Assembly: GCA_963793095.1 (NCBI GenBank)
Contig: CAWBYY010000002.1
Coordinates: 62,001-126,000, forward strand
Reading direction: 5' to 3'
DNA from: CAVWDI01 sp963793095
GTDB lineage: Bacteria > Chloroflexota > Anaerolineae > Anaerolineales > UBA4823
Length of the DNA: 64,000 nt
Within the stretch, counting starts at the first letter, position 1. Each line of letters begins with the position of its first letter. A program made the position numbers and the translations under genes. The notes beneath the pieces are model-generated. The model saw nothing but the letters and a program-made list of their open reading frames with translations. It was not told the origin of the DNA and did no database searches. This document shows, piece by piece, positions 54,681 through 63,352 of this stretch.

Positions 54681-56739
54681 ATGAGTGAAAAAGTCCCAAA
54701 TCAAGATTTTAACCTGCTCTTCGAGCAAGTCCAGATTGGCCCGGTTGTGGCGCCCAACCGCTTTTACCAGGTGCCGCACTGCAACGGAATGGGTTACCGG
54801 ATGCCGCGCGCCCATGCTGCCATGCGGGCCGTAAAGGCGCAGGGGGGCTGGGGAGTGGTCTGCACGGAAGAGGTCGAAATTCACCCGAGCAGTGACCTGA
54901 TGCCTGATATCGAGGGCCGCCTGTGGGATGATAGCGATATCCCTGCCCTGGAGTTGATGGTAGCCGAGGTTCACCAGCATGGCGCCCTGGCTGGAATTGA
55001 GCTCACTCACGGCGGTCTTAACGCCGCCAACCTATATTCGCGGTTGCCGCCGCTTGCCCCCAGGTCGATGTTTGTATTTGGGGATTATCCGGTTCAGGCA
55101 AGGCGCATGGATAAAGAAGATATCCGTATGCTGCGCCTGTGGCACCGGGCGGCTGCGCTGCGCGCCCGGAAAGCCGGCTTTGATATTGTTTACTGCTATG
55201 CCGGGCACAACATGTCTCTGGCTATGCAGTTCTTTTCTAGACGTTACAATGACCGGGGTGATGAATATGGCGGAAGCCTTAAAAACCGGGTACGCCTTCT
55301 GCGCGAACTGCTAGAGGATACCCGGGAGGCGGTCGGGGACACCTGCGCGGTTGCCCTGCGGCTTGCGGTCGATGAACTGCTCGGCGGGGATGGCCTGGTC
55401 AGCGCTGGTGAGGGGCGCGATATTGTCTCCATGCTGGCAGACCTGCCTGACCTGTGGGACGTCAATCTCAGCGGTTGGGAGAACGATTCGGCTACCTCCC
55501 GCTTTGAAAAGGAAGGCTACCAGGAGCCTTATATCGCTTTTGTTAAAAAACTGACCGATAAGCCTGTGGTTGGTGTTGGGCGCTATACCTCCCCGGAAGC
55601 GATGCTCAATGCCGTAAAACGCGGCGTGGTTGACCTGGTTGGGGCTGCCCGCCCTTCGATTGCGGACCCATTCCTGCCGCGCAAGATCCAGGAAGGTCGC
55701 TTCGAAGACATCCGCGAGTGTATTGGCTGCAATATCTGCGTGACTGGCGATACCCGCATGGTTCCGATTCGCTGCACCCAGAATCCAACCATGGGTGAGG
55801 AATGGCGCCGCGGCTGGCATCCTGAGGCGATCCCGCCCCGTCGAAGCGAAACGCGGGTGCTGGTGGTGGGCGGAGGTCCGGCAGGCCTGGAATGCGCCCG
55901 GGCGCTCGGACAGCGCGGCTACGCGGTCACTCTAACCGAAACCAGCCGGAAGATGGGCGGTCGGGTTGCGCTGGAGTCCGGTATGCCCGGCTTGAGCGAA
56001 TGGCGCCGGGTTGTGGACTGGCGCATGACCCAGATCGCCAAGTTGCCGCAGGTGCAGCTCTTTCCAGGCAGCCAGATGACCGCCCGGGATGTTCTCGATT
56101 TTGAATTCAACCACATCGTTCTCGCAACCGGTTCAACCTGGCGCCGGGATGGGATCGGCCGCGAAATCTGGCAGCCGGTTCCGGGCTGGGATGCGTCCCA
56201 TGTATACACACCCGGCGACCTGCTGGACGGCGTTCGCCTGGAGGGCGAGATTGTACTGTTTGACAACGACCGTTATTACATGGGAGGCGTGCTGGCTGAA
56301 CTGCTTGTGAGTTACGGCTGTAGGGTAAAGATGGTCACCCCCTCGGCTCTGGTTTCATCATTCACCGAGTACACCCTCGAACAGGAGCGGATCGAACTGC
56401 GCCTGGCCCGCCTGGGAGTTGAAGTATTCAGGCTGTATACCCTGGAATTGATCGGGCCGGATTCCGCCGTGGTTTCCAGCTACTGTAACCGGCGCCAGCC
56501 TCGATCTGTCCTGCGACGCCGTGGTGCTTGTTACTGAAAGAATGCCAAACGATGGCCTCTATGTCGAGTTGAAGGGCGCAGTTGAAGAAGGACAGCTATC
56601 AACCCTGGAACTGATCGGGGACGCCCTGGCTCCGGGAACCATCGCCAGTGCTGTGTACTCAGGCCACCTTGCAGCCCGCCAGTTTGATTCACAGCCAGCC
56701 GCTGGGCTTCCCTTCAGGGTGGAGAGGATTGCGCTTTAG
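54681..56739 (+). CDS. TMADH-like FMN/[4Fe-4S]/FAD oxidoreductase (one-base frameshift)
   Basis: About 685 residues with an N-terminal FMN TIM barrel, an Fe-S motif and a C-terminal dinucleotide domain. Cys34 in NRFYQVPHCNGMG matches the cysteine that binds FMN covalently in trimethylamine dehydrogenase. C347, C350, C353 and C365 match its [4Fe-4S] ligands, and GEEWRRGWHPE is nearly identical to that family. The nucleotide site is VLVVGGGPAGLECARALG. The frame breaks near 56484; removing one base gives TVTGASLDLSCDAVVLVTER and continues to 56739. By alignment, the aromatic Tyr60 of TMADH is Glu64 here, so the substrate may not be trimethylamine. Confidence 0.75.
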
Positions 56740-56753
56740 AATTATGGTTGTTT

Positions 56754-57722
56754 TCAGACGCCTTCCGGCAGGCTAATCGCTACCCGGCACCACCGGTCGC
56801 CGCCCAGCACAGTCTCCACCATTTCTGCTTTTAATTTGCGCCCAAACAGAATTTCAAAGGGTTTCTTCATATAACCTGCGCTGCAGTTGCAGAATGTTGC
56901 CGGGATGTTATTTTTCCCGGTTCTGAATGCTTCCCGAACCCAGGGGCAGTGGCAGTAGTAGTACTTTTTAAGGTTATTGTCACTCTCCTCCAGCCACTCG
57001 GCGGTCTTGTAGGGGATCTTTATCTGGTAAAGGATGTCCCCTTTGCGAACGCCCCCTCCCACCTCCGGATTTGTGCGTACAAACTCGATCACCTCGTCAG
57101 TGACCGACTGGGTATAAAAAAGGCTGCCTTCGTTCTTGATTTTCTCCAATTCTTCAATGAATTCGCCGCCGCGTAATTCCAGGTATTCTTCCAGGCTGCC
57201 GCAATCCTGGTATTTACGGCTCTCTTCCAGGTAGCCCTCATCCGGTAGATCGCGGAGGCAATCCGCAAGGATCTCTATGCGCTGCTCTTCGCTGGCGGTA
57301 GCCTCCAGGCGCCGCATCACTATTTCTGTAAGGGCCGGTTTTTGTTCTGGAGGGGTGCCCAGCTCTGGTAATTTGATCCCATCAAAAATCTGTCTCCTGG
57401 GTTCTTCTCCCAGGATTTCGCCCGTCTTCTTGTACAGGTTATCCATGACTTCTGATCCATCCAGCAGTTCGACTACTCTCTCTAATGCAGCCCAATTCTC
57501 TGTAAATTGGGTGTAGCGTACCATACCGATATAGTTATCCCAGTTGTTCTCACCGGTCCTGGTTAGTTCCTGTGAAAAAGCGCTTATTTCGGCTGGTTCT
57601 ATCTGGCTTGGATCTGACCCTCTTATCCTATCGAACCGATCTGCGATATTAAGATAAATTTCAATTTTATCTAGGGGTGTATCTCTTCCAGTTAGATAAT
57701 TGGTGAAACCTGTACGATCCAT
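56754..57722 (-). CDS. Conserved protein of unknown function with Cys-rich C terminus
   Basis: 322 residues, mostly helical and charged. The C-terminal third has KKYYYCHCPWVREAF, then PATFCNCSAGYMKKPFEILF and ETVLGGDRWCRVAISLP. This combination resembles the end of the DUF6144 or ATC-hydrolase-like proteins in anaerobes, but I am not sure. The cysteines may bind a metal. It converges with the TMADH-like gene; no function is assigned. Confidence 0.5.
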   Translation of the reverse strand: MDRTGFTNYLTGRDTPLDKIEIYLNIADRFDRIRGSDPSQIEPAEISAFSQELTRTGENNWDNYIGMVRYTQFTENWAALERVVELLDGSEVMDNLYKKTGEILGEEPRRQIFDGIKLPELGTPPEQKPALTEIVMRRLEATASEEQRIEILADCLRDLPDEGYLEESRKYQDCGSLEEYLELRGGEFIEELEKIKNEGSLFYTQSVTDEVIEFVRTNPEVGGGVRKGDILYQIKIPYKTAEWLEESDNNLKKYYYCHCPWVREAFRTGKNNIPATFCNCSAGYMKKPFEILFGRKLKAEMVETVLGGDRWCRVAISLPEGV

Positions 57723-57927
57723 TTGAATCTCTCCTGGTGTTGTGGTAATAGTGATATGTCTGCCATCTTATTTTACTCTTTCAGGGGTTGGCTGGTTTAA
57801 ATTCCAGTATTACAACGATTTATAATGAGTATAATCCTAAAACCTGCCCGAATCTATGTTGACCCGGACGTGATTTCTGGTAGATTTGCGTTCAGCCCAT
57901 ATAAGTTACAAATTGGTGGAATTCTGA

Positions 57928-59231
57928 ATGGTTCTTAAACGTATTCAGCTGGGATTGATCCATACTGCGGTTGCGATGACGCTGGTTCCGATCAACAGCA
58001 CCCTGAACAGGGTGATGATCAAGGAATTGGCGATATCCGCCACCCTGGTCGCCCTCCTGGCGTCCCTGCCTTACCTTTTTTCACCTGTACAGGTTGCGAT
58101 CGGTTCCTTCTCAGACCGCAATCCGGTTTTTGGCTGGCGGCGTTCGCCCTATATCCTGCTGGGTTTGCTGCTGTGCGTTTTTGGCGTTGTGATCGCGCCA
58201 GGGGCGGCTTTTTAATCGAAAGCGGCTCAATATCCGGGTATTTTTTCGCCGCCCTGGCGTTTGGCGCCTGGGGGATGGGTTACAACTTCGCCGCGGTGTG
58301 TTATCTTGCGCTTGCTTCTGAGCTGTCAGGCGAAAGTGGCCGCAGCCGGACAATTGCAGTTATGTGGTCAATGATGATCCTTGGGATTATCCTTACTGCG
58401 GTTGGATTGAGTTATCTGGTGGATCCATATTCGCCGCAGGCGCTCATCCGCTCGTTCTGGATCGTTGGGATGAGTGCGCTTGCCCTGGGTTTACTGGGTT
58501 TGCTCGGGCTGGAACCGCGCACTGGGAAGCTGGTTGCAGCCCAGGGTGGTCTGACCTGGTCGCAGTTGAGCCAGACCCTGCGGAGCAACCGCCAGGTGGC
58601 TTTCTTCTTCTGGTATCTTGTGATACTGTTGGCGGCACTCCTTGGCCAGGATATTTTGCTTGAGCCGTATGGAGGCGAAGCTTTTGGAATGACGGTCCGC
58701 CAGACCACCCGCATCACCTCAATTTGGGGTGGGATGGTGCTGCTGGCGTTTTTCGCCGCCGGGTTGCTGGAGGGACGTCTGCAAAAGAAGACTGTCGCCC
58801 GTATCGGAGGGTGGAGTGCAGTCTTCGGGTTTGTCTTTATCGCCATCAGCGGGCCAATCCAAAATTCAGGTCTGTTTTATGCGGGCATCCTTCTGCTGGG
58901 TTTTGGGACCGGCCTTGCGACAGTTTCTAATCTGGGGATTATGCTCGATATGACTCTGGTTGGAAGCGTGGGGACGTTCATCGGGCTGTGGGGGATGGCA
59001 AGCGCCTTTTCGCGTTTGACGGGGTCGCTTTTGGGCGGCGCGCTGCGCGACCTGCTCACCCGGGTATCTCATGACCCTCTTACCGGCTACATCGTTGTTT
59101 TTATCATTGAAGCCGGTTTCCTGCTGGTTTCACTTGTGATGCTGCGCAGGATTGATGTCAGCGCCTTTCACCAGGATTCGCAGGAAAGCCTGGATCTTGC
59201 GGAGAGAGTCGCAATTGCGGGGGATATGTAA
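57928..59231 (+). CDS. PucC/BCD-family MFS transporter (one-base frameshift)
   Basis: About 434 residues with 12 membrane segments. The start VLKRIQLGLIHTAVAMTLVP and FSPVQVAIGSFSDRNPVFGW are the BCD (bacteriochlorophyll delivery) family pattern. The frame breaks near 58204; one extra G in AGGGG gives VIAPGGGFLIESG and the second frame carries on to 59231. The length is normal after correction. PucC itself works in antenna assembly, but relatives occur widely in non-phototrophs, so the substrate here is unknown. Confidence 0.7.
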
Positions 59232-59397
59232 AAACCTTAGCAAAAAATTATTATTAACCCAGAAAATCTGAGGCAGTATATAAGCGCGCTGTGTGAAAAT
59301 TTTCTCTTGAAACCCTGAAAGATTTCTTGCGTATACTGGTTAGAGCCCGCTAATCGAATCTGGTTCGGGTTAGGTATAATAAAATAGGAGGTTTATC

Positions 59398-60408
59398 ATG
59401 GATTATGGAAATGTGTTGGGTCGCGCCTGGCGCATAACCTGGCGCTGGAAGATACTCTGGGTGCTGGGATTTCTGGCGGGTCTTGGCAGTGGGGGCGGAG
59501 GCGGAAGCCCGGGTAATATAAATTATTCTGCCAATAGCGGAGATTTTGATCAGTTACCCTGGGGGAGGACACTGTCGGATACTTTTCCGGGATTTGAGAA
59601 CCTGGCATGGGAACAGATCTGGCCGGCTGTTGCCGGAGTTATCGCCCTGATAATCTGTGTTCTGTTGGTGATTGCAATCGTTGTATGGGTGGTATCCGTG
59701 ATCGCCCGCGGCGGGTTGATCGCAGGTGTGCAGCAGGTGGAAGAGGATGGCTCGACCTCTTTTCGCAGCGCCTGGAGAGCCGGGCGCAGGAAGTTCTGGA
59801 CCCTCTTTGGGGTTGGTGTGCTGGCGGCGATCCCTATGATTATATTTGGGCTGTTTTTATTCGGGATGACTGTTTTCGGGTTCATCACCATGTTGAACTC
59901 TTCCCAATCATTTGACTTTAGTTTTGTGCCTGTGATTTTCAGCTCTGTTGTGATCGTGTTTTTACTGCTCTGCTGTATCCTAATCCCGCTGGCGCTGGTG
60001 CTCGAACAGATCCGGGTTTACGGCGAGCGGGCTGCGATCCTGGAGGACCTGGGTTGGATCGATTCGTTCAAGCGTGGCTGGGAAGTACTGAAGGAAAATC
60101 TCGGGCACACCATCATCTTCTGGTTGATCTACTTCGCTCTGGGGATCGGCCTCCTGATAATTTCGTTCGTATTGATCCTTGGAGTTTCTTTGCCTTTCCT
60201 GTTCGGATTTATCCTTATGGAACCCCAGACATGGATGATCGCACCGGCGGTTTGTGCTGGGCTGGTGTTCTTTATCGGCTTTATCCTGGTCAAGAGTATT
60301 ATCACTACCTTTGTTTCAGCGGGCTGGACCCTGGCATACCGTGAGATGACAATGCTGAAGACGGGTGAGCTGGAACTGGATTCTGCACCCTTAATTTCCG
60401 AATCCTGA
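59398..60408 (+). CDS. Multi-pass membrane protein
   Basis: 336 residues with about six hydrophobic segments (FWTLFGVGVLAAIPMIIFGL among them). It has ARGGLIAGVQQVEEDGSTSF and AWRAGRRKFW, a pattern I know from membrane proteins resembling the GDPD membrane domain or DUF4013 types; I am not certain. AGGAGG precedes the ATG and a terminator follows. The role is unknown. Confidence 0.5.
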   Translation: MDYGNVLGRAWRITWRWKILWVLGFLAGLGSGGGGGSPGNINYSANSGDFDQLPWGRTLSDTFPGFENLAWEQIWPAVAGVIALIICVLLVIAIVVWVVSVIARGGLIAGVQQVEEDGSTSFRSAWRAGRRKFWTLFGVGVLAAIPMIIFGLFLFGMTVFGFITMLNSSQSFDFSFVPVIFSSVVIVFLLLCCILIPLALVLEQIRVYGERAAILEDLGWIDSFKRGWEVLKENLGHTIIFWLIYFALGIGLLIISFVLILGVSLPFLFGFILMEPQTWMIAPAVCAGLVFFIGFILVKSIITTFVSAGWTLAYREMTMLKTGELELDSAPLISES

Positions 60409-60429
60409 TAGCTGAACAGGGACCGGAAC

Positions 60430-60465
60430 AGTTCGCAGGCTTGAAAAAGGTCTGCGAACTTTTTT
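60430..60465 (+). terminator. Rho-independent terminator
   Basis: AGTTCGCAG (60430-60438) pairs with CTGCGAACT (60452-60460), followed by TTTTTA. Confidence 0.8.
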
Positions 60466-60511
60466 ATTAAATGATTCTGTCTTAACCGGTTTCTATGGTT
60501 AAATAGGATCC

Positions 60512-61141
60512 ATGGATAGGATTGAAAGCCGGGATGGATGGCTGCGTTTAAGCCAGGCCGCTGATTTCCTTGGCGTGCATCCAGGCACGGTCCGCAAGTG
60601 GTCGGATAAAAGCCTGCTGCCGGTCCACCTTACCCAGGGAGGCCACCGTCGTTATAAGCGCTCCGAACTTGAGCTATGGAAGCAGGCTCGCCAGGCTGAC
60701 AAACCGTTTGAAGCGGACCTGGTAGTGCAGAGCGCCCTCAGAACAACCCGCATACAGGTCAGCGAGGGCAAGCTCGAAAACGAGAGCTGGTACAGTAAGC
60801 TGGATGAGGACGCCCGCCGCCATTACCGCGAGAGCGGGCGTGGGCTGCTCCAGGGTCTGATCAGCTATCTTGCTTCCAGCGACCAGTCTGGTTATGCCGA
60901 GGCGGAAGCCCTGGGGTATGATTACGCTTCACGCGGCCGGCGCTACGGCATGGACAGCGTCGAAGCTGCCAACGCCTTCATATTCTTTCGAAACCAGCTT
61001 ATGGAAGCCATGCTGGAGGTGTACGAGTCCGCCGCGGTGCGTTCACCCAGCGCCTGGAGCGAAATGTTCCGCCGGGTAAACGCTTTTACAGACGGGATTC
61101 TGGTAACAATCCTGCGCACATATGAAAACTTACGCCGCTGA
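60512..61141 (+). CDS. MerR/excisionase-type DNA-binding protein with helical sensor domain
   Basis: 209 residues. The N-terminal helix-turn-helix (WLRLSQAADFLGVHPGTVRK and GGHRRYKRSELELWK) is of the MerR/excisionase kind. The rest is helical (YRESGRGLLQGLISYLASSD, FIFFRNQLMEAML), like small sensor domains seen in Chloroflexota regulators. No ligand residues are obvious. It stands alone after a terminator and before the DUF6391-like gene. Confidence 0.65.
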   Translation: MDRIESRDGWLRLSQAADFLGVHPGTVRKWSDKSLLPVHLTQGGHRRYKRSELELWKQARQADKPFEADLVVQSALRTTRIQVSEGKLENESWYSKLDEDARRHYRESGRGLLQGLISYLASSDQSGYAEAEALGYDYASRGRRYGMDSVEAANAFIFFRNQLMEAMLEVYESAAVRSPSAWSEMFRRVNAFTDGILVTILRTYENLRR

Positions 61142-61257
61142 AGGCTATAAAAGTGCGTAGCACAGCTTGATGTTGTGGTCAGCCGGCCTTTTACCGCGCT
61201 TCTGCGGTTCAGCAGGAAGGGTATAAATAAAATTTCTTAAAGGTTGCCAAACTAAAT

Positions 61258-61791
61258 ATGGCCTCAAAACAACTTTCTCTAACTGATACATTACTGAACT
61301 CACCAACCATCTCGCGCATCCGCCGCAACCATGCTCTGGAGCATGCTGCCCTGCATATCCTGGCGCAGCGCTATCCCGGGAAGCCGATGGCTGGTCATTC
61401 CAACCCGGGCGGCTTCTGGATTCTGGGCGATATCCCGACTGAGGCGGTCTGGTCAGCTGTGGAGTTTGCCCTGGCGCGCCTGCGGGCAGGGGAAAAACAT
61501 CTGGCACTGCACCCGAACTGCGGCACCAATATCGTTGTCGCCGGAGTAGCTGCCGGGCTTTCCGCTTCGCTGGCTATGTTGGGATCCGGAAACCGCAGGC
61601 GGGATAAATTGGAACGCCTGCCTCTGGCGTTATCTCTGGCGACATTTGGGTTGGTCGCCGCCCAGCCGTTAGGGACTGCCATCCAAGCCCGGGTGACAAC
61701 CTGCGCTGAACCGGGAGAGTTGAGGATCGTGGATGTTGTTCCCAGGTACGGCGGCCGGCTGAAAGCCCATCGTGTGGTTACAGAGGGCTGA
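61258..61791 (+). CDS. DUF6391-like conserved protein
   Basis: 177 residues with a conserved RNHALEHAALHILAQRYPGK near residue 22 and ALHPNCGTNIVVAGVAAGLS followed by hydrophobic helices. The His/Glu-rich N-terminal motif could bind a metal. It fits the DUF6391 pattern as I recall it. It lies 2 bases before holA, so the two are probably an operon. Confidence 0.55.
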   Translation: MASKQLSLTDTLLNSPTISRIRRNHALEHAALHILAQRYPGKPMAGHSNPGGFWILGDIPTEAVWSAVEFALARLRAGEKHLALHPNCGTNIVVAGVAAGLSASLAMLGSGNRRRDKLERLPLALSLATFGLVAAQPLGTAIQARVTTCAEPGELRIVDVVPRYGGRLKAHRVVTEG

Positions 61792-61793
61792 AG

Positions 61794-62867
61794 ATGGACC
61801 GGGAAAAACCCCGTATTTATATCTTTCATGGGGATGATGAATACGCCATCGCCAGGGATGTTGCCGGACTTGTGTCCAATCTGGGGGAACAGGCTTTGAA
61901 GGAAGCCAACCTCACCCGCCTGGACGGGAGTTCTTTCAACCCGGAAAGCTTGATCGAAGAAGTGAGTCCAATGCCCTTTCTGGCTGATCGCAGGATCGTC
62001 GTGCTGGAGGATGGGCTGGGCAGGTTCGAACCGCCGCCTGAAGGGAGCACGCAGCTCACGAAAGCACAGCGCGAGGCGCTCAAGGAAAAGCGGCTAAAAT
62101 TCACCGGCGACCTGGAGAAAGTGCCTGCAACCTCCGCCCTGGTCCTGGTCGAGCACAGATTACTGCCGGGTGGGGATGGCAGGGGAGGTTCTACCCACTG
62201 GCTGGTCGAGTGGGCTGATAAACACCCGGAAATAGTCTTTATTAAATCCTTCCTTCTTCCTGGTAGGAAAATGGATCAGTGGATCATGTCAAGGGCGGTC
62301 GAATTCGGGGGTCAGATCGAACCGTCTGCTGCCGGAGCGCTTGCCGGGCTGGTCGGCGGTGACACCCGCCTGTCTGACCAGGAGCTCAAAAAGCTGCTGG
62401 ATTACGTCGATTACAGCCGCCCAATCTCGAGTGAGGAGGTGCTGGAATTGTCGGTTGATTCAAGCCTTGCCGATGTATTCGGTCTGGTGGATGCGATCGG
62501 GATGAAAAAGGAGCCCGCTGCGATGAAAGAACTCCGCCGTTTGCTGGAGCAGCAGCTTCCTTCCAGTATCTTTAATATGGTGATCCGTCAGTTCCGGTTT
62601 TTAATTCTTACACGTGAAATTCTGGACAACGGCGGCGGGGGGAGTGAGGTTTCCGAACGACTTCGTTTCCTACAGCCAAGGCATAAGAGCAGGTATCCCC
62701 TACCGGATTGGATGGCTCGCAAGTTTATCGCCCAGGCAAAGCGTTTCAGCCTGCTTGAACTGGAGCAGATTTACCGGCGGCTGCTGGTGATGGACGAGGA
62801 GATAAAAACAGGCCGCACAACCACTGGTCTGGCTCTGGATTTGTTTATCTCAGAAATCAGCGTTTAG
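61794..62867 (+). CDS. holA: DNA polymerase III subunit delta
   Basis: 357 residues, the clamp-loader delta subunit. IYIFHGDDEYAIARDVAGLV at the start, VSPMPFLADRRIVVLEDGLG and LADVFGLVDAIGMKKEP with QLPSSIFNMVIRQFRFLILT are typical. As usual for delta, the Walker motif is degenerate. Length is normal. It starts 3 bases after the preceding gene. Confidence 0.85.
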   Translation: MDREKPRIYIFHGDDEYAIARDVAGLVSNLGEQALKEANLTRLDGSSFNPESLIEEVSPMPFLADRRIVVLEDGLGRFEPPPEGSTQLTKAQREALKEKRLKFTGDLEKVPATSALVLVEHRLLPGGDGRGGSTHWLVEWADKHPEIVFIKSFLLPGRKMDQWIMSRAVEFGGQIEPSAAGALAGLVGGDTRLSDQELKKLLDYVDYSRPISSEEVLELSVDSSLADVFGLVDAIGMKKEPAAMKELRRLLEQQLPSSIFNMVIRQFRFLILTREILDNGGGGSEVSERLRFLQPRHKSRYPLPDWMARKFIAQAKRFSLLELEQIYRRLLVMDEEIKTGRTTTGLALDLFISEISV

Positions 62868-63174
62868 CGCCGTTATCTGGTTTGCCGTTCACGCCCATCC
62901 AGAAGTGGTTTGGCATGATCGTGCGGTTGGAGCGGATTTCAACGCTCCCGGCCATTAATATTTCCTCTTTTTCATTCGTGTGACCGGCGGATTTTACGCT
63001 CCTGCCGTTCCCGTTCGATTTTCCGTTGCCGTTCAGTGGAATCATACTGGGATGCACGAAGCACAGGGTTGGCTGCAAACCGTATTTGTTTTCGTAATAC
63101 TTGGCAGCCCGGGCGACCTTCGCCGTCATGAGGACGCTCGGATCATTATCAAACCACAACATTCCAACATTCAT
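62857..63174 (-). CDS. Small conserved protein under a probable LexA-controlled promoter
   Basis: 105 residues starting MNVGMLWFDNDPSVLMTAKV, then ARAAKYYENKYGLQPTLCFV, an Asn/Gly-rich linker and IRSNRTIMPNHFWMGV at the end. GGAGGG precedes the ATG at 63174. I have no function for it, but the pattern recurs in Chloroflexota as a small conserved protein. Its stop overlaps the end of holA on the other strand. An SOS-type box lies within its promoter. Confidence 0.6.
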   Translation of the reverse strand: MNVGMLWFDNDPSVLMTAKVARAAKYYENKYGLQPTLCFVHPSMIPLNGNGKSNGNGRSVKSAGHTNEKEEILMAGSVEIRSNRTIMPNHFWMGVNGKPDNGAKR

Positions 63175-63290
63175 CGATAAAAACCCTCCGGATTCAGTTA
63201 CCTGTTCTTAATTGCAACTTTTGTACCCGAAAGACAGCCCGTCATTCGGAGACTTTTTTTCCGGTGTTTATTTAACCGGTATCAGACGGT

Positions 63291-63319
63291 ATTATAATAG
63301 AACAAACGTTCTGTGTCAA
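63291..63319 (-). promoter_or_regulatory. Sigma70 promoter with LexA/SOS-type box in the spacer
   Basis: On the minus strand TTGACA (63319-63314) and TATAAT (63296-63291) are exactly 17 bases apart. The spacer contains AGAACGTTTGTTCT, that is GAAC-N4-GTTC, the Gram-positive type LexA box (plus-strand 63300-63311). A repressor bound there would cover both hexamers. Confidence 0.75.
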
Positions 63320-63352
63320 GGGTTTCTGTGATCTCTGGATTCGGCAGGTTCC

